A stretch of 64,000 nucleotides of DNA from Gayadomonas joobiniege G7 (GCF_000300815.1 NZ_AMRX01000001.1:1-64000), one strand, 5' to 3'. Shown: positions 38,469-49,049, counted from the stretch's first letter. A program made the numbers and translations. Notes: generated by a model from the letters alone, not told the origin.

Positions 38469-39887
38469 TTATTTGTTTAGTTTGTTTAAATCCAGCGCCT
38501 GCCAGTGCGGGAAGTGTTTGCGGATCAACTGATTCAACTCAAGCTCAAATTCAGAAAACTCGCTGACTGTGCTCGCCGCACGTTCAGTGGCTTGCATCAC
38601 CATACCTGCACCGACTGTGATATTACTTAATCGGTCAATGACAATAAACCCACCTAAAGCGCGATTATTATCATAGTTTTCGATGATCACCGGAGCGTTA
38701 AATTCAACTTCACAAACCGCAATCTCATTCAGTGACAATTGCTCTCGCGCATCATGTGCTAACGTGTTCACATTGATACCATAGTTGATTTTGGTCACTT
38801 GACCGCTGGTGGTTTTGGTGCCGAGTTTAAAATCATACACTTTGCCTACTTGCAGATCGCTTTCATCCATCCATACCAGATGCGCTTTAACCGCTTGCGT
38901 CACTGCAGGGGCGTTGTCGCCGGCTGCAATCACATCTCCCCGACTAATGTCGATTTCGTCTTCTAACGTTAAAGTCACTGACATAGGTGCAAAAGCTTCG
39001 GCAATTTCACCATCAAAGGTATCAATGCTTTTTACCTTGGAGGTTTTACCAGATGGCATAGCAACAATTTCATCCCCTTTGCGAATGATCCCAGAGGCGA
39101 TGGTACCGGCAAAACCACGATAGTTTAGGTTTGGACGGTTAACATATTGCACTGGCATGCGGAAGTCGCTTAAGTTGCGGTCTGACGCAATTTGCACACT
39201 TTCTAGTGTTTGCATTAGGGTTTCGCCGCTATACCAAGGCGTGTTTTCGCTTTTATTGACGACGTTGTCGCCTTTTAACGCGGATAATGGCACAAAACGA
39301 ATATCTGGAATATTTAGCTCTTGGGCAAAGTCTAAATAGTCTTCACGAATTTGGTTATAAACCGCTTCGTCATAGTTTTTTAAATCCATTTTGTTAATGG
39401 CAACAATAACGTGTTTAATACCCAACAAAGAAACAATAAAACTATGTCGGCGGGTTTGTGTTTTTACCCCTTCACGAGCATCAATTAAGATGATGGCTAA
39501 ATCACAAGTTGATGCGCCGGTCGCCATATTACGAGTATATTGCTCGTGTCCTGGGGTGTCAGCAATGATGAATTTACGCTTAGAGGTTGAAAAATAACGG
39601 TAAGCTACGTCAATCGTAATGCCCTGCTCTCGCTCAGATTGCAAACCATCTACTAATAGAGCAAGGTCAACTTCATCCCCTGTCGTACCTGATTTTTTAC
39701 TGTCTTTGGTGATAGCTGCAAGCTGATCTTCGTAAATCATTTTAGAATCATGCAGCAAACGTCCTATTAAGGTGCTTTTACCATCATCTACACTACCACA
39801 AGTTAAAAAACGCAGTAGCTCTTTATTTTCGTGCTCTTTTAAATAAGCGAGTATGTCTTGTTCTATCAGGTCAGATTGATGTGACAT
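38469..39887 (-). CDS. cysN: Sulfate adenylyltransferase subunit 1 (GTPase)
   Basis: 472 aa. An EF-Tu-like GTPase that drives ATP sulfurylase. G-motifs: [17 protein letters not shown] (P-loop), [17 protein letters not shown], and AINKMDL. Domains II and III follow ([26 protein letters not shown]). Unlike some bacteria it is not fused to CysC, which is a separate gene here. AGAGGA lies six bases before ATG 39887. The DHH phosphoesterase gene separates it from cysD. Confidence 0.96.
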   Translation of the reverse strand: MSHQSDLIEQDILAYLKEHENKELLRFLTCGSVDDGKSTLIGRLLHDSKMIYEDQLAAITKDSKKSGTTGDEVDLALLVDGLQSEREQGITIDVAYRYFSTSKRKFIIADTPGHEQYTRNMATGASTCDLAIILIDAREGVKTQTRRHSFIVSLLGIKHVIVAINKMDLKNYDEAVYNQIREDYLDFAQELNIPDIRFVPLSALKGDNVVNKSENTPWYSGETLMQTLESVQIASDRNLSDFRMPVQYVNRPNLNYRGFAGTIASGIIRKGDEIVAMPSGKTSKVKSIDTFDGEIAEAFAPMSVTLTLEDEIDISRGDVIAAGDNAPAVTQAVKAHLVWMDESDLQVGKVYDFKLGTKTTSGQVTKINYGINVNTLAHDAREQLSLNEIAVCEVEFNAPVIIENYDNNRALGGFIVIDRLSNITVGAGMVMQATERAASTVSEFSEFELELNQLIRKHFPHWQALDLNKLNK

Positions 39888-39898
39888 GAAAATTCCTC

Positions 39899-40861
39899 TT
39901 ATACGGTAAATTGCTGATCAAACTCAGCGATAAATCTGGATAATTCATTGGCTGGCAATTGGTTGATACCTGCTGCCGCTTTTCGTCCGCCGCCAGTTGC
40001 AAATTTCATACATAGGGTATCTGCCCCTTCTGCATTGACTTTGGGCGCTCGTACCGATACTAAATAGCTGCCATCTGCCTGCTCTGTTAATACCGCATGC
40101 GCCAATTCGCGGGCATCATTGGCTAGTTGGTTGCCCCAAACGCCAGAAACACGTCGCGCCCAAGCTTGGTTCGGTAATAGATATACCTTACCGGCAGCTG
40201 AGCTATGCAATTGTTTTGCTGAATCAACCCGCTTCATATCTGCTTGATAGTTGCTAACCAGCTGCTGATATATTTGCGCGTCTTCTGCAATTAATGTCAG
40301 CGGATCAGAATAAGCAACCAGCGCCTGATATAAATCAGCTGGATGAATATGCAAGTCGGATTCACAAGCGCCATAACCATTGTAATTTATAGCAATACCC
40401 AACATTTTTAAGCTGTCCGTTTGCGCTTGATTCAACCCCTGTTGCTGCGCCAGTGTTTCGGCAGCCACCATCATATTATCGCCAAAAGCGGCTGCAATCG
40501 CCCAGTTGGCGTAACGGTTATCTAAATACTGATTAATCAATAAACTGGTACAGGTATCAGCCGCTGTATCAATCAATGCCAACAAGCTAGGGTGCGATGG
40601 AATATCGCCAGCAAAATGGTGATCGCAATAAAACACTTGAGCACCACGCTCTAAAATGTTTAACAAAGCTGGTTTATTTTTGTCCATTGAGATATCTAAC
40701 ACAGTAACCCCGTCACCTGGTAGCGGGTTAATCTTTTCGATTAACTTAATATCCCGCTTTACACCTGTGACCAGTTTACTTTGTTTAGGCTCTGCCAATC
40801 TCAGCTGGATAAGGGCACACACCCCATCCGCATCACCATTAAAAATGTCGTAATTTTGCAC
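39899..40861 (-). CDS. DHH family phosphoesterase in the sulfate-activation operon
   Basis: 320 aa. The DHH fold shows [16 protein letters not shown] (metal-binding D-x-D at the N-terminus), VLDISMDKN, and YCDHHFAGD (DHH motif); the C-terminal DHHA1 part ends [17 protein letters not shown]. Relatives include NrnA-type oligoribonucleases/pAp phosphatases and other phosphoesterases. Inserted between cysD and cysN with 19 and 11 bp spacing, it is co-transcribed with PAPS synthesis, so turnover of PAP or a related nucleotide is a reasonable guess, even though cysQ is nearby. The start is GTG 40861, with AGGA seven bases upstream; a longer frame would overlap cysD by 62 bp. Confidence 0.85.
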   Translation of the reverse strand: MQNYDIFNGDADGVCALIQLRLAEPKQSKLVTGVKRDIKLIEKINPLPGDGVTVLDISMDKNKPALLNILERGAQVFYCDHHFAGDIPSHPSLLALIDTAADTCTSLLINQYLDNRYANWAIAAAFGDNMMVAAETLAQQQGLNQAQTDSLKMLGIAINYNGYGACESDLHIHPADLYQALVAYSDPLTLIAEDAQIYQQLVSNYQADMKRVDSAKQLHSSAAGKVYLLPNQAWARRVSGVWGNQLANDARELAHAVLTEQADGSYLVSVRAPKVNAEGADTLCMKFATGGGRKAAAGINQLPANELSRFIAEFDQQFTV

Positions 40862-40880
40862 GTTTGCGTCCTGCTTTTGG

Positions 40881-41789
40881 TTAAAAATAACCTTCGATCT
40901 TTTTCTTTTCCATCGACGCTGAAGAGTCACTATCGATGACACGGCCTTGACGTTCAGATGTTGACGTTAACAACATTTCTTGAATAATCTGCGGTAAAGT
41001 TTCCGCTTCTGATTCAACCGCCCCTGTCAACGGATAACAGCCTAACGTTCTAAAACGAACTTTTTCCATGGTGGGTGTTTCACCGTCTTTTAATGGCATA
41101 CGCTCATCGTCGACCATAATTTTAACACCATCACGCTCTACCACTGGGCGCTCTTTTGCATAATATAGTGGCACCAAGTCAATATTTTCTAAGTAGATAT
41201 ATTGCCAAATATCTAACTCAGTCCAGTTTGACAATGGGAATACACGAATACTTTCGCCTTTATCTACTTTGCTGTTATATAAGTTCCATAATTCTGGACG
41301 CTGATTTTTTGGATCCCAGCGGTGATTTTTATCACGGAATGAATAAACACGTTCTTTTGCGCGTGATTTTTCTTCATCTCGACGTGCACCACCAAAAGCG
41401 GCATCAAAGCCATATTTGTCTAATGCTTGTTTAAGGCCCTGAGTTTTCATGATATCTGTGTGCTTTGCACTACCATGAGTGAAAGGGCTGATGTTCATTG
41501 CTAACCCTTCCGGATTTTGATGAACCAATAAATCAAACCCATACTCTTTGGCTAAACGATCTCTAAACTCATACATTTCTTTAAACTTCCACGTGGTATC
41601 CACATGCAACAAAGGAAACGGGATTTTAGCCGGGTAAAAGGCTTTACGTGCCAAATGCAATAATACCGATGAGTCTTTACCGATTGAATATAACATTACA
41701 GGGTTATCAAATTCGGCAACCACTTCTCGAATGATATGGATGGATTCAGCTTCAAGCTGTTTTAAATGCGTTAATCTATGTTCTGACAT
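40881..41789 (-). CDS. cysD: Sulfate adenylyltransferase subunit 2
   Basis: 302 aa, the E. coli length. An ATP pyrophosphatase-type enzyme that makes APS from ATP and sulfate together with CysN. The PP-loop is [16 protein letters not shown], and the regions [36 protein letters not shown] and [14 protein letters not shown] are conserved. ATG 41789 matches the usual start ([18 protein letters not shown]); a GTG eight codons earlier is in frame. It is the first gene of the operon; the promoter with an embedded palindrome lies at 41828-41856. Confidence 0.95.
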   Translation of the reverse strand: MSEHRLTHLKQLEAESIHIIREVVAEFDNPVMLYSIGKDSSVLLHLARKAFYPAKIPFPLLHVDTTWKFKEMYEFRDRLAKEYGFDLLVHQNPEGLAMNISPFTHGSAKHTDIMKTQGLKQALDKYGFDAAFGGARRDEEKSRAKERVYSFRDKNHRWDPKNQRPELWNLYNSKVDKGESIRVFPLSNWTELDIWQYIYLENIDLVPLYYAKERPVVERDGVKIMVDDERMPLKDGETPTMEKVRFRTLGCYPLTGAVESEAETLPQIIQEMLLTSTSERQGRVIDSDSSASMEKKKIEGYF

Positions 41790-41827
41790 GGCGTTCGCTT
41801 CTATAGTTGTCACTAAATTTTCATAAA

Positions 41828-41856
41828 ATTATATGCTTAGAATAAACCATTCTAAG
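41828..41856 (-). promoter_or_regulatory. cysD promoter with overlapping palindrome
   Basis: A perfect TATAAT (41828-41833) on the minus strand. Upstream of it a perfect dyad CTTAGAAT-N5-ATTCTAAG (41836-41856) covers the spacer and the place where the -35 would be (CTTAGA, a poor match). This could be an operator, or a stem ending the upstream kinase transcript, but no T-run follows. Confidence 0.5.
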
Positions 41857-41892
41857 TGCCTTCCATAATCAAATTTGTTATTTGATATAACT

Positions 41893-44800
41893 TTAACTTT
41901 GGCTGCTGGTTGTTTTTAGCAGGCGTTCGATTAAATGAAATAATTGACTGGTTTCGATAGGTTTATGAATAAAACCATCGATACCAAATTCTTGCACACT
42001 GCTTTCATCAACCAAATCACTGTAGCCTGTCATTATAATGCTTTTGAGTTTAGGATTTAACTCACGCGCTGATTGTAATAATGTCACACCATCTATGCTT
42101 GGCATAGTCTGATCGCTAATAATCAGTGCACAGGCTTGAGGGTCAACAGAAAGCTCATCTAACACAGCCTGAGCAGAATAAAACACTCGGCACTGATACT
42201 GATTGAGCAAAAGTTTTTCAGAAATAAAGTCAGCCACAGAAGGCTCATCATCGACCAAATAAATCATAGGCGCACTTGCTGCTTTAACCGAAGTCAGCTT
42301 TGGCAATTTATTTATATTTTCCTGCGCAACCTGAGTCGCTATCGGCAAATAAACTTTAAACGAAGTGCCTTTGCCTAATTCGCTGCTGACCAACAAGTGT
42401 CCGCCCAATTGATGAACCATGCCATGTACAATTGATAGGCCCATACCTGTCCCTTTACCAAGCCCTTTAGTGGTAAAATAGGGATCAAATATTCTCTGTA
42501 AACGGGCTTCATCAATCCCTGAGCCCGAATCACTCACTTCAATACATGCCATTTGACCAGTAAAATTTTTCCGGCAGGAAGTACACTGAAACTGACTAAC
42601 CTGCTCTTGGTAGCTAACCACAGTTAGATGCCCACGGCCCTGCATCGCATCTCGGGCATTAATCATAAGGTTCATTAATATTTGCTGAATTTGTACCGCA
42701 TCTGTTTTAACAACAACGTCAGAACTGAGCGCTAACTCTGTTTGAATTGAACTCGTCAATAAAGGTTTCACCATGGTAAAGATATCCGATAAAGTGTCAT
42801 CTAGTGATAAAGGCTTTACCTTGTGCTGATCTTTTCGACTAAATACCATCATCTTGTGGATGAGGTCGCGTGCTTTAACGCCGGCTTGAATAATTTGATT
42901 TAAATAACCATCCATTTTTTCCGGCATATTATATTCAATACAGTCTTGGGCCAGTTCAGCATAACCTAATACAGAAGCCAGAATGTTATTAAAGTCATGT
43001 GCAATGCCGCCAGTTAACTGCCCTATCGCTTCCATTTTTTGTGCGTGCACCAACTGCTCTTGTAGTTTTCTATTTTCAGCCTCAGCTTCTTTTACATTGG
43101 AAATATCAGAGATAGTGCCGGACAAATAAATAAAGCGTCCTTCTTCTCGCACAGCTTGGCCCCGTACACGCAACCAAACATTTTGCTCATTGGTCGCATT
43201 TGCTTTAAATTCAACATCAAACCTTTGATTTTTTATTAAATGAGTCTGAATGGCGTACGCAACCTTAGGTAAATGTTCTACCGCAACCGTTTCCTGCCAC
43301 GACGATTCTGTTAAGGCTTTAGTTTCGGTTTGCGCACTCGGGTACTTCAGCATTTCCCAAAACCGTGAGCTAAAATGTAAACTATCGTCTAACATATTCC
43401 ACTCAAACGTGGCATCAGCCGTGCCTTCAATCACACGCCGATACCTTTGTTCTCTCTCTCTTAACTCAACTTCTAGTTTGAGTTTTTCTGAAATATCATG
43501 AAATAAGTAAACGGCGCCAACCGCTTGTCCGTCACGAATAATAGGATTAACGCGACATTCAGCTGGGAACAATGTTCCTTTGTCTCGTCTAAACCAAAAT
43601 AAACCAGCGACTGTTCGCCTAGATTTTATCGCTTGCAGGCAAGGCGGAGTCACTTCACTATTATTTTCTATATCGTCTAAAAACTCATACAATTTTAAAT
43701 TTAAAAGTTGGCCGCTATCAAAATTTAACATCCGTTGGCTGGCGATATTGCATAGGGTTACTCGACCATTCACATCAACACTAACAATGCCATCATGCGC
43801 ACTTTGTAAAATCAAATCACGATAATCCACTTCAGCTTGCAGTGCTTCTTTGTGCTGCCGTTTATGCTCACTGATATCATTAATTAAGATCAGAGTAGAA
43901 AGAAACTTAGTATCATCAAATTGCGGAAAAAAACGTAAATTAAAACATTTGAACTGCACCAAGGTTTGAAAATAAATTTCACATTCTTGCGCTGTTTCAG
44001 TGAACCGAGTTTGTTTTAATGCGCTACGGATCTCGCTTTTTTGCACCTCATTGAGTTTTTCAAACAAACCGAGCGGTGTCTGCCTGCCACTTTCAGTCAA
44101 TTCACCTAAAAACTCAAAACCACCGTACCATTTGATTTTGTTGTCAGCGTCTAGCTCAACGCAGGCGATATTGGCTAAAGCTTGAACATGAGTCAACTGC
44201 TTCTGATGCCGGATTAAACTTTGTTGTTTTTCGTTTAACCTATTGCGACTAATTTGTACCGCTATAATTAATCCTAAGATAACGACCAGTGTGGTGGCAC
44301 ATAAGCCGAGAATAGCCCGCCAGATAGGCTGCACATCTTGATCAAATTGATGTTGAGAATATTGAGCCACCACACCTAACTGGCTATCTGGGTGCCAACT
44401 ACTGGCGTAAACTAAATCATCGGCTTGATCACTGACCCCAGAGTTTGCCACCCCAGCAAGCGATAACCCCTGTAAATTTACCCGACTCCAGGCGCCTGAA
44501 TCCGATAACAAAATATTGCCTGTTTCGTCATATAAAACAAACTCAGCATGAGTTGCCACCGCATCTAATAAAAACTTAATTGACAAACTTTGCTCAACCT
44601 CGAGCGATAAAATAGCAATAATCTCGCCATCTTGAAAAACAGGAACAGAATACAAAACAGGGATATAAAAACGCGCAAGGCGGTTTTTACTTAAGTAGAT
44701 GAAATTAGAGCGGCCACGCCGCAATTGTTTTAGCCATAAGTTTCTTTCAGTTTCATTTAGAAAAAAATCCGCTTCACCGGATTCCGCTTGCCAAATTAAT

Positions 44801-45192
44801 TCACCTTCAACAGAAAAAATATAGTTATTTTGATAACGACCTTTGGCCCTTAATCCATTTTCAATAAGAACAGCAAGATAATCCATTTCGCTCGCAACAA
44901 GCTGGTCGTTGCTCGTCCGCAACAATAGTTGTTTAGCAAATTCACTTACAATTGCTTGTTCAGTCCACACATTAAGCGCAGCCAGTTCAGTTTGGTTAAT
45001 CTGATTGATCTGCGACAATAATAATTCACTTTGCACAGCGAGTTGCTGTTTTTTAGCGTCTGACACATAATGCACAGCAATCGAATGTATGATTAATGCA
45101 AATGTTAGAATAGCAAAGCCACAAATTAAAAAGCTAACAATTGCCCATTGCTCTAACCTAATTTTATTTAAAATAGAATATAATCCTTGCAT
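41893..45192 (-). CDS. Hybrid sensor histidine kinase with PAS domains and a C-terminal receiver
   Basis: 1099 aa. Layout: membrane helix (about 17-40), a periplasmic Cache-like sensor region (about 41-290), a second helix (about 291-314), three PAS regions (about 330-720; the second has HDGIVSVDVNGRVTLCN, the third GTADATFEWNM), a dimerisation box GQLTGGIAHDFNNILASVLGYA with the phospho-accepting His, an ATPase domain (NLMINARDAM, DSGSGIDEARLQRIFDPYF, GTGMGLSIVHGMV), and a receiver (YLVDDEPS, ISDQTMPS, KPIE). The ATPase domain has an inserted CTSCRKNFTGQMAC cysteine cluster. There is no DNA-binding partner nearby and no output domain beyond the receiver, so the pathway is unknown. It ends just before the cys operon promoter, and diverges from rsmC by 35 bp. 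Confidence 0.92.
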   Translation of the reverse strand: MQGLYSILNKIRLEQWAIVSFLICGFAILTFALIIHSIAVHYVSDAKKQQLAVQSELLLSQINQINQTELAALNVWTEQAIVSEFAKQLLLRTSNDQLVASEMDYLAVLIENGLRAKGRYQNNYIFSVEGELIWQAESGEADFFLNETERNLWLKQLRRGRSNFIYLSKNRLARFYIPVLYSVPVFQDGEIIAILSLEVEQSLSIKFLLDAVATHAEFVLYDETGNILLSDSGAWSRVNLQGLSLAGVANSGVSDQADDLVYASSWHPDSQLGVVAQYSQHQFDQDVQPIWRAILGLCATTLVVILGLIIAVQISRNRLNEKQQSLIRHQKQLTHVQALANIACVELDADNKIKWYGGFEFLGELTESGRQTPLGLFEKLNEVQKSEIRSALKQTRFTETAQECEIYFQTLVQFKCFNLRFFPQFDDTKFLSTLILINDISEHKRQHKEALQAEVDYRDLILQSAHDGIVSVDVNGRVTLCNIASQRMLNFDSGQLLNLKLYEFLDDIENNSEVTPPCLQAIKSRRTVAGLFWFRRDKGTLFPAECRVNPIIRDGQAVGAVYLFHDISEKLKLEVELREREQRYRRVIEGTADATFEWNMLDDSLHFSSRFWEMLKYPSAQTETKALTESSWQETVAVEHLPKVAYAIQTHLIKNQRFDVEFKANATNEQNVWLRVRGQAVREEGRFIYLSGTISDISNVKEAEAENRKLQEQLVHAQKMEAIGQLTGGIAHDFNNILASVLGYAELAQDCIEYNMPEKMDGYLNQIIQAGVKARDLIHKMMVFSRKDQHKVKPLSLDDTLSDIFTMVKPLLTSSIQTELALSSDVVVKTDAVQIQQILMNLMINARDAMQGRGHLTVVSYQEQVSQFQCTSCRKNFTGQMACIEVSDSGSGIDEARLQRIFDPYFTTKGLGKGTGMGLSIVHGMVHQLGGHLLVSSELGKGTSFKVYLPIATQVAQENINKLPKLTSVKAASAPMIYLVDDEPSVADFISEKLLLNQYQCRVFYSAQAVLDELSVDPQACALIISDQTMPSIDGVTLLQSARELNPKLKSIIMTGYSDLVDESSVQEFGIDGFIHKPIETSQLFHLIERLLKTTSSQS

Positions 45193-45227
45193 TAAACTGA
45201 TAACATTCCAAAGATAAAAGAATTAAT

Positions 45228-46223
45228 ATGTCAAAACCATCACCCGCGAGCCAGTTGTTAGCTCGCCACATCGAAGAGACGAGTCTAGCGAACAGCCTGG
45301 TTGTCGACCCACTCAACGCTGAGGATTTTGCTGATAGTGCATTTCGCAATGCAAGTGTTTGGCTTTTTAAAGACATTCGGCACAGTCATCAAGATACTAT
45401 TAGTTTTCCGCAAACACCAGCCAACCAATATGCAACTGTGATCATCTTTTTTCCCAAAGCGAAAGCAAAGCTAAACTGGTTACTTGCTCAACTGAAAGAT
45501 AGTTTATCTCAATCGGCGCAAGTTTACATTATTGGCCACAACAAGGGAGGCATCCGGAGTTTACCCAAAATGTCCGTGCCGGCATTGGACAATATGCAAA
45601 AAGTTGCTTCGGGAAATCATTGTTTACTCTATCGAGCCTGTTATCAGCCAAACAATGCCGAAAGCAAGGGTTTTAGCTATTTTCCAGTGACCGTTAATCA
45701 TCAAAGTATTCAGGTGGCCAGCTTACCTGGGGTATTTAGCCATAATGAGTTAGATGAGGGAAGTAAACTTTTACTGCAAAATTTACCTGACAAAATCCAA
45801 GGTCATGTACTAGACTTTGCTTGTGGGTGTGGGGTGATTGGCAGCTATATAAAAAAGCTGCACCCAGAAGTTCATTTAACCCAAAGTGATATTGATTGTT
45901 TGGCGATATCAGCAACGGCAGAAACTCAGCGTATTAATGACATTTCAGGTCAAAATATCGTTGCTGATGGCTTAACAAAAATTTCATCTAGGTTCAATTG
46001 GATTTTTACTAATCCCCCCTTTCACACAGGCTTAAAAATAGACTACCATATTACTGAGGCTTTTATAAAAGGTTGCAAAGATGTTTTATATACGAATGGA
46101 CGTATTTATCTAGTTGCAAACCGATTTTTAAAATATCCTCAATTATTAAAAAACCACTTCCAGCGGGTTGAAGTGGTCGCTGAGGACAATAAATTTAAAG
46201 TTTATTGTGCTTACAATCGTTAA
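45228..46223 (+). CDS. rsmC: 16S rRNA (guanine-1207-N2)-methyltransferase RsmC
   Basis: 331 aa. It methylates G1207 of 16S rRNA. Two tandem methyltransferase-like halves are expected: the N-terminal half is degenerate (VIIFFPKAKAKLNWLLAQL), and the C-terminal half is active, with LPGVFSHNELDEGSKLLL, VLDFACGCGVIGSY for SAM and the base-flipping motif FTNPPFHTGLK. It stands alone, 35 bp from the divergent kinase gene and 125 bp before glgC. Confidence 0.93.
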   Translation: MSKPSPASQLLARHIEETSLANSLVVDPLNAEDFADSAFRNASVWLFKDIRHSHQDTISFPQTPANQYATVIIFFPKAKAKLNWLLAQLKDSLSQSAQVYIIGHNKGGIRSLPKMSVPALDNMQKVASGNHCLLYRACYQPNNAESKGFSYFPVTVNHQSIQVASLPGVFSHNELDEGSKLLLQNLPDKIQGHVLDFACGCGVIGSYIKKLHPEVHLTQSDIDCLAISATAETQRINDISGQNIVADGLTKISSRFNWIFTNPPFHTGLKIDYHITEAFIKGCKDVLYTNGRIYLVANRFLKYPQLLKNHFQRVEVVAEDNKFKVYCAYNR

Positions 46224-46274
46224 CCTATAAAAATCGCAGTACGGACATATAAACTGCTAAAAATACAGGGTTCG

Positions 46275-46307
46275 GTTAACGGTTTTACCGTAACACTGAG
46301 TGCAGTG
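46275..46307 (+). other. Two adjacent stem-loops in the glgC leader
   Basis: GTTAACGG-TTTT-ACCGTAAC-like pairing (46275-46294, one bulged A) and CACTG-AGTG-CAGTG (46294-46307), 40-75 bp before the glgC start. They may be leader structures or binding sites; no known riboswitch or CsrA element was recognised. Confidence 0.35.
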
Positions 46308-46348
46308 AAAGTTTCGTTCTGGTTTTTTTCAAATACCAAGGCACGACT

Positions 46349-47581
46349 ATGGCAGGGATCTTATCAATGATTTTAGCTGGCGGCGCAGGCACTCGCTTGT
46401 TTCCGCTGACAGAAACGCGTACTAAACCAGCTGTACCATTTGCAGGTCAATATCGACTCATCGACTTTGTTCTTAATAACTTTGTTAATTCTGATTTATT
46501 AAAAATTTATGTATTAACTCAGTTTAAGTCACAATCATTAAATATTCATTTAAGGCAAGCTTGGCACTTTTCTGGTCTGACCGATCATTTTATTGACCCC
46601 ATCCCAGCTCAAATGCGAATGGGTAAACGTTGGTATGAAGGGACAGCTGATGCGATTTATCAAAACCTTCGTCTAATTGAAATTCATGATCCAGATTTAG
46701 TTGTTATTTTTGGTAGCGACCACATTTATAAAATGAATGTTCGTCAAATGACTGACTTTCATAAACAAAAACGAGCAGATTTAACAGTAGCGGCTATCCG
46801 TGTACCGATTGAAGAAGCTCATCAATTTGGCGTAATTGAAATTGATGACGAAGGACGCATGGTAGGATTTGAAGAAAAACCAGCCAATCCTAAATCTTTA
46901 CCTGGCAACCCGGATATCGCTCTGATATCTATGGGTAACTACACCTTCTCTCCAGATGTGTTATATCGTTCGTTAAAAGAAGATGCACAGGATGCAAACT
47001 CTTCGCACGATTTTGGCAAAAACATCATTCCAAAGCTCATGGCTGATGGAAATGTTTTTGTTTACGATTTTGCCAACAATGAAATTCCAGGCGAACAAGG
47101 CGACCCTTTTTATTGGCGTGATGTAGGTACGATAGATTCATACTGGCAGGCTTCGATGGATCTGTTAGACGCAGACAGTGCTTTAGATTTATACAACCCT
47201 AAATGGCCAATGCGTACCTACCACCCAACGCTGCCAGCAGCACAAATTTATAGCTGTGATAGTGCCGAACACAATCAAATAAGCGATAGCTCTATTGCAT
47301 CAGGTTGTGTGATTAAGTGTGCCAAAATTAACAAATCAGTTTTAGGTTACGAAGTCATGGTGGATGAAGGTGCAAGCATCACTGAAAGTGTCATTATGGG
47401 TTCAAACAAAATCGGTAAAGGCGTCACACTCCATAGAGCTATTTTAGATAAAAACGTAGAAGTCGCACCAGGCACACAAATTGGTTTAGATCACGATCAA
47501 GACGAAAAACGTGGTTTTACTATTTCTAAAAATGGTATTGTCACTGTTCCAAAAGGTACTCGAGTAGGATTTGACGACTAA
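46349..47581 (+). CDS. glgC: Glucose-1-phosphate adenylyltransferase
   Basis: 410 aa. It makes ADP-glucose from glucose-1-phosphate and ATP, the committed step of bacterial glycogen synthesis. The nucleotidyltransferase signature LAGGAGTRLFPLTETRTKPAVPFAG is near the N-terminus, along with WYEGTADAIYQN and VVIFGSDHIYKM. The C-terminal left-handed beta-helix (SVIMGSNKIGKG, VTLHRAILDKNVEV) carries the allosteric domain. AAGG is eight bases upstream. glgA follows after 3 bp; glgB, glgX and glgP are not in this window. Confidence 0.96.
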   Translation: MAGILSMILAGGAGTRLFPLTETRTKPAVPFAGQYRLIDFVLNNFVNSDLLKIYVLTQFKSQSLNIHLRQAWHFSGLTDHFIDPIPAQMRMGKRWYEGTADAIYQNLRLIEIHDPDLVVIFGSDHIYKMNVRQMTDFHKQKRADLTVAAIRVPIEEAHQFGVIEIDDEGRMVGFEEKPANPKSLPGNPDIALISMGNYTFSPDVLYRSLKEDAQDANSSHDFGKNIIPKLMADGNVFVYDFANNEIPGEQGDPFYWRDVGTIDSYWQASMDLLDADSALDLYNPKWPMRTYHPTLPAAQIYSCDSAEHNQISDSSIASGCVIKCAKINKSVLGYEVMVDEGASITESVIMGSNKIGKGVTLHRAILDKNVEVAPGTQIGLDHDQDEKRGFTISKNGIVTVPKGTRVGFDD

Positions 47582-47584
47582 ATA

Positions 47585-49018
47585 ATGAATATACTCTTTG
47601 TTTCTTCCGAAGTAGAGGGACTGGCAAAAACCGGCGGTCTTGCCGATGTGGCTAAGGCCCTGCCACTCACCTTCAAACAAGTGGGTCATGATGTTCGCAT
47701 CGTGACTCCTTTGTATCAAACAAGTCAGAATGTCGAGACTGCGACCACAGTGCTTAAAGATGTGGAAATGCACGCAGGCGCAAGTGTTTACAGCTATAGC
47801 GTTAAGATGGTCGAGTTAGAAGGCGTCACTGTATATTTAGTTGACTACCCAGAATATTTTGCCCGTAAAGGTATCTACAGTGATGGTTACGAAGCCTATG
47901 ATGATAACGGTGAACGCTATGCCTTTTTTAGCATGGCGGCTCTACATTTGGCTCAGTTATTAGAGTTTAAAACTGACGTCATTCACTGTAATGACTGGCA
48001 CACAGGTTTAATCCCTCTTTATCTCAAAAAACATTGGTATAACAACCCTTATCTGGCAAATGCAAAAACCGTTTTGTCTGTTCACAACGGGGCATTCCAA
48101 GGGGTTTTTGATATCAATACTGTGCCCTTTTTAGCACAGAGCGGTATTGACCACTATGACTTACAGCATGGTACTGTTAACTATTTAAAAGTAGCAGTAC
48201 GGTATGCCAGTAAAATTGTTGCGGTAAGCCCAAGTTATGCACAAGAGTTGCAAACTGACCTTGGCTCTCATCACATGGGTGATTACTTCCGTAGTCGTTC
48301 GGCTGATATGTTAGGGATCATCAATGGCTGTGATTATAGTCAGTGGGATCCCGCAAACGATAAGATGATCCCAGCTAATTACACACCCGACAACATGCGT
48401 GGCAAAGATTTTTGCAAGTCTAGTTTACAACAACTTGGACACTTGACGGTCGACTCAAAAATCCCACTGATTGGCATGGTGTGTCGTGTTACTGAGCAAA
48501 AAGGGTTCGGATACTTGCTGCCTATCTTAGAAAACATTTTTCATCACAATGTTCAGTTTGTAATGATAGGCACTGGCGATCCACATTTGGTGGCGCAACT
48601 AAACGCATTAAGTAAAAAACATAGAAACAAGTTCTATTTTATTAATGAGTTTAGCTTAAGTGTCTCTCATCTGATCACAGCAGGTAGCGACTTTTTTATG
48701 ATGCCATCTTTGTTCGAGCCTTGTGGTTTAAACCAGATGTACTCATTGGCTTACGGCACATTACCAATTGTTAGAGCGGTAGGTGGCTTAAAAGATACCA
48801 TTACAGATTTAGAAGAAGATCCTAAAAACGGCAATGGTTTTATCTTTTATCGCCCAGATAGTGAAGAATTATTGAACTGTGTTCGCAAAGCATTGTTGTT
48901 TTATCATGAATACCCACAAACTTTTAGCCATGTACGACAAAAAGCCATGTTAACACGCTTTGACTGGCATCAATCGGCACTTAAATACGAAGCTCTGTAT
49001 CAAAGCCTTGTTAACTAG
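47585..49018 (+). CDS. glgA: Glycogen synthase (ADP-glucose type)
   Basis: 477 aa, GT5 family. It adds glucose from ADP-glucose to alpha-1,4-glucan. The KTGGLADV motif (about 15-22) binds the ADP-glucose phosphate; HCNDWHTGLIPLYL and the C-terminal MPSLFEPCGLNQMYSLAYGT with the E-x7-E pattern are also present. It starts 3 bp after glgC, so both form one operon. Confidence 0.96.
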   Translation: MNILFVSSEVEGLAKTGGLADVAKALPLTFKQVGHDVRIVTPLYQTSQNVETATTVLKDVEMHAGASVYSYSVKMVELEGVTVYLVDYPEYFARKGIYSDGYEAYDDNGERYAFFSMAALHLAQLLEFKTDVIHCNDWHTGLIPLYLKKHWYNNPYLANAKTVLSVHNGAFQGVFDINTVPFLAQSGIDHYDLQHGTVNYLKVAVRYASKIVAVSPSYAQELQTDLGSHHMGDYFRSRSADMLGIINGCDYSQWDPANDKMIPANYTPDNMRGKDFCKSSLQQLGHLTVDSKIPLIGMVCRVTEQKGFGYLLPILENIFHHNVQFVMIGTGDPHLVAQLNALSKKHRNKFYFINEFSLSVSHLITAGSDFFMMPSLFEPCGLNQMYSLAYGTLPIVRAVGGLKDTITDLEEDPKNGNGFIFYRPDSEELLNCVRKALLFYHEYPQTFSHVRQKAMLTRFDWHQSALKYEALYQSLVN

Positions 49019-49049
49019 TTTATTTAATTCTAAGTATCGACTTTTTGGT

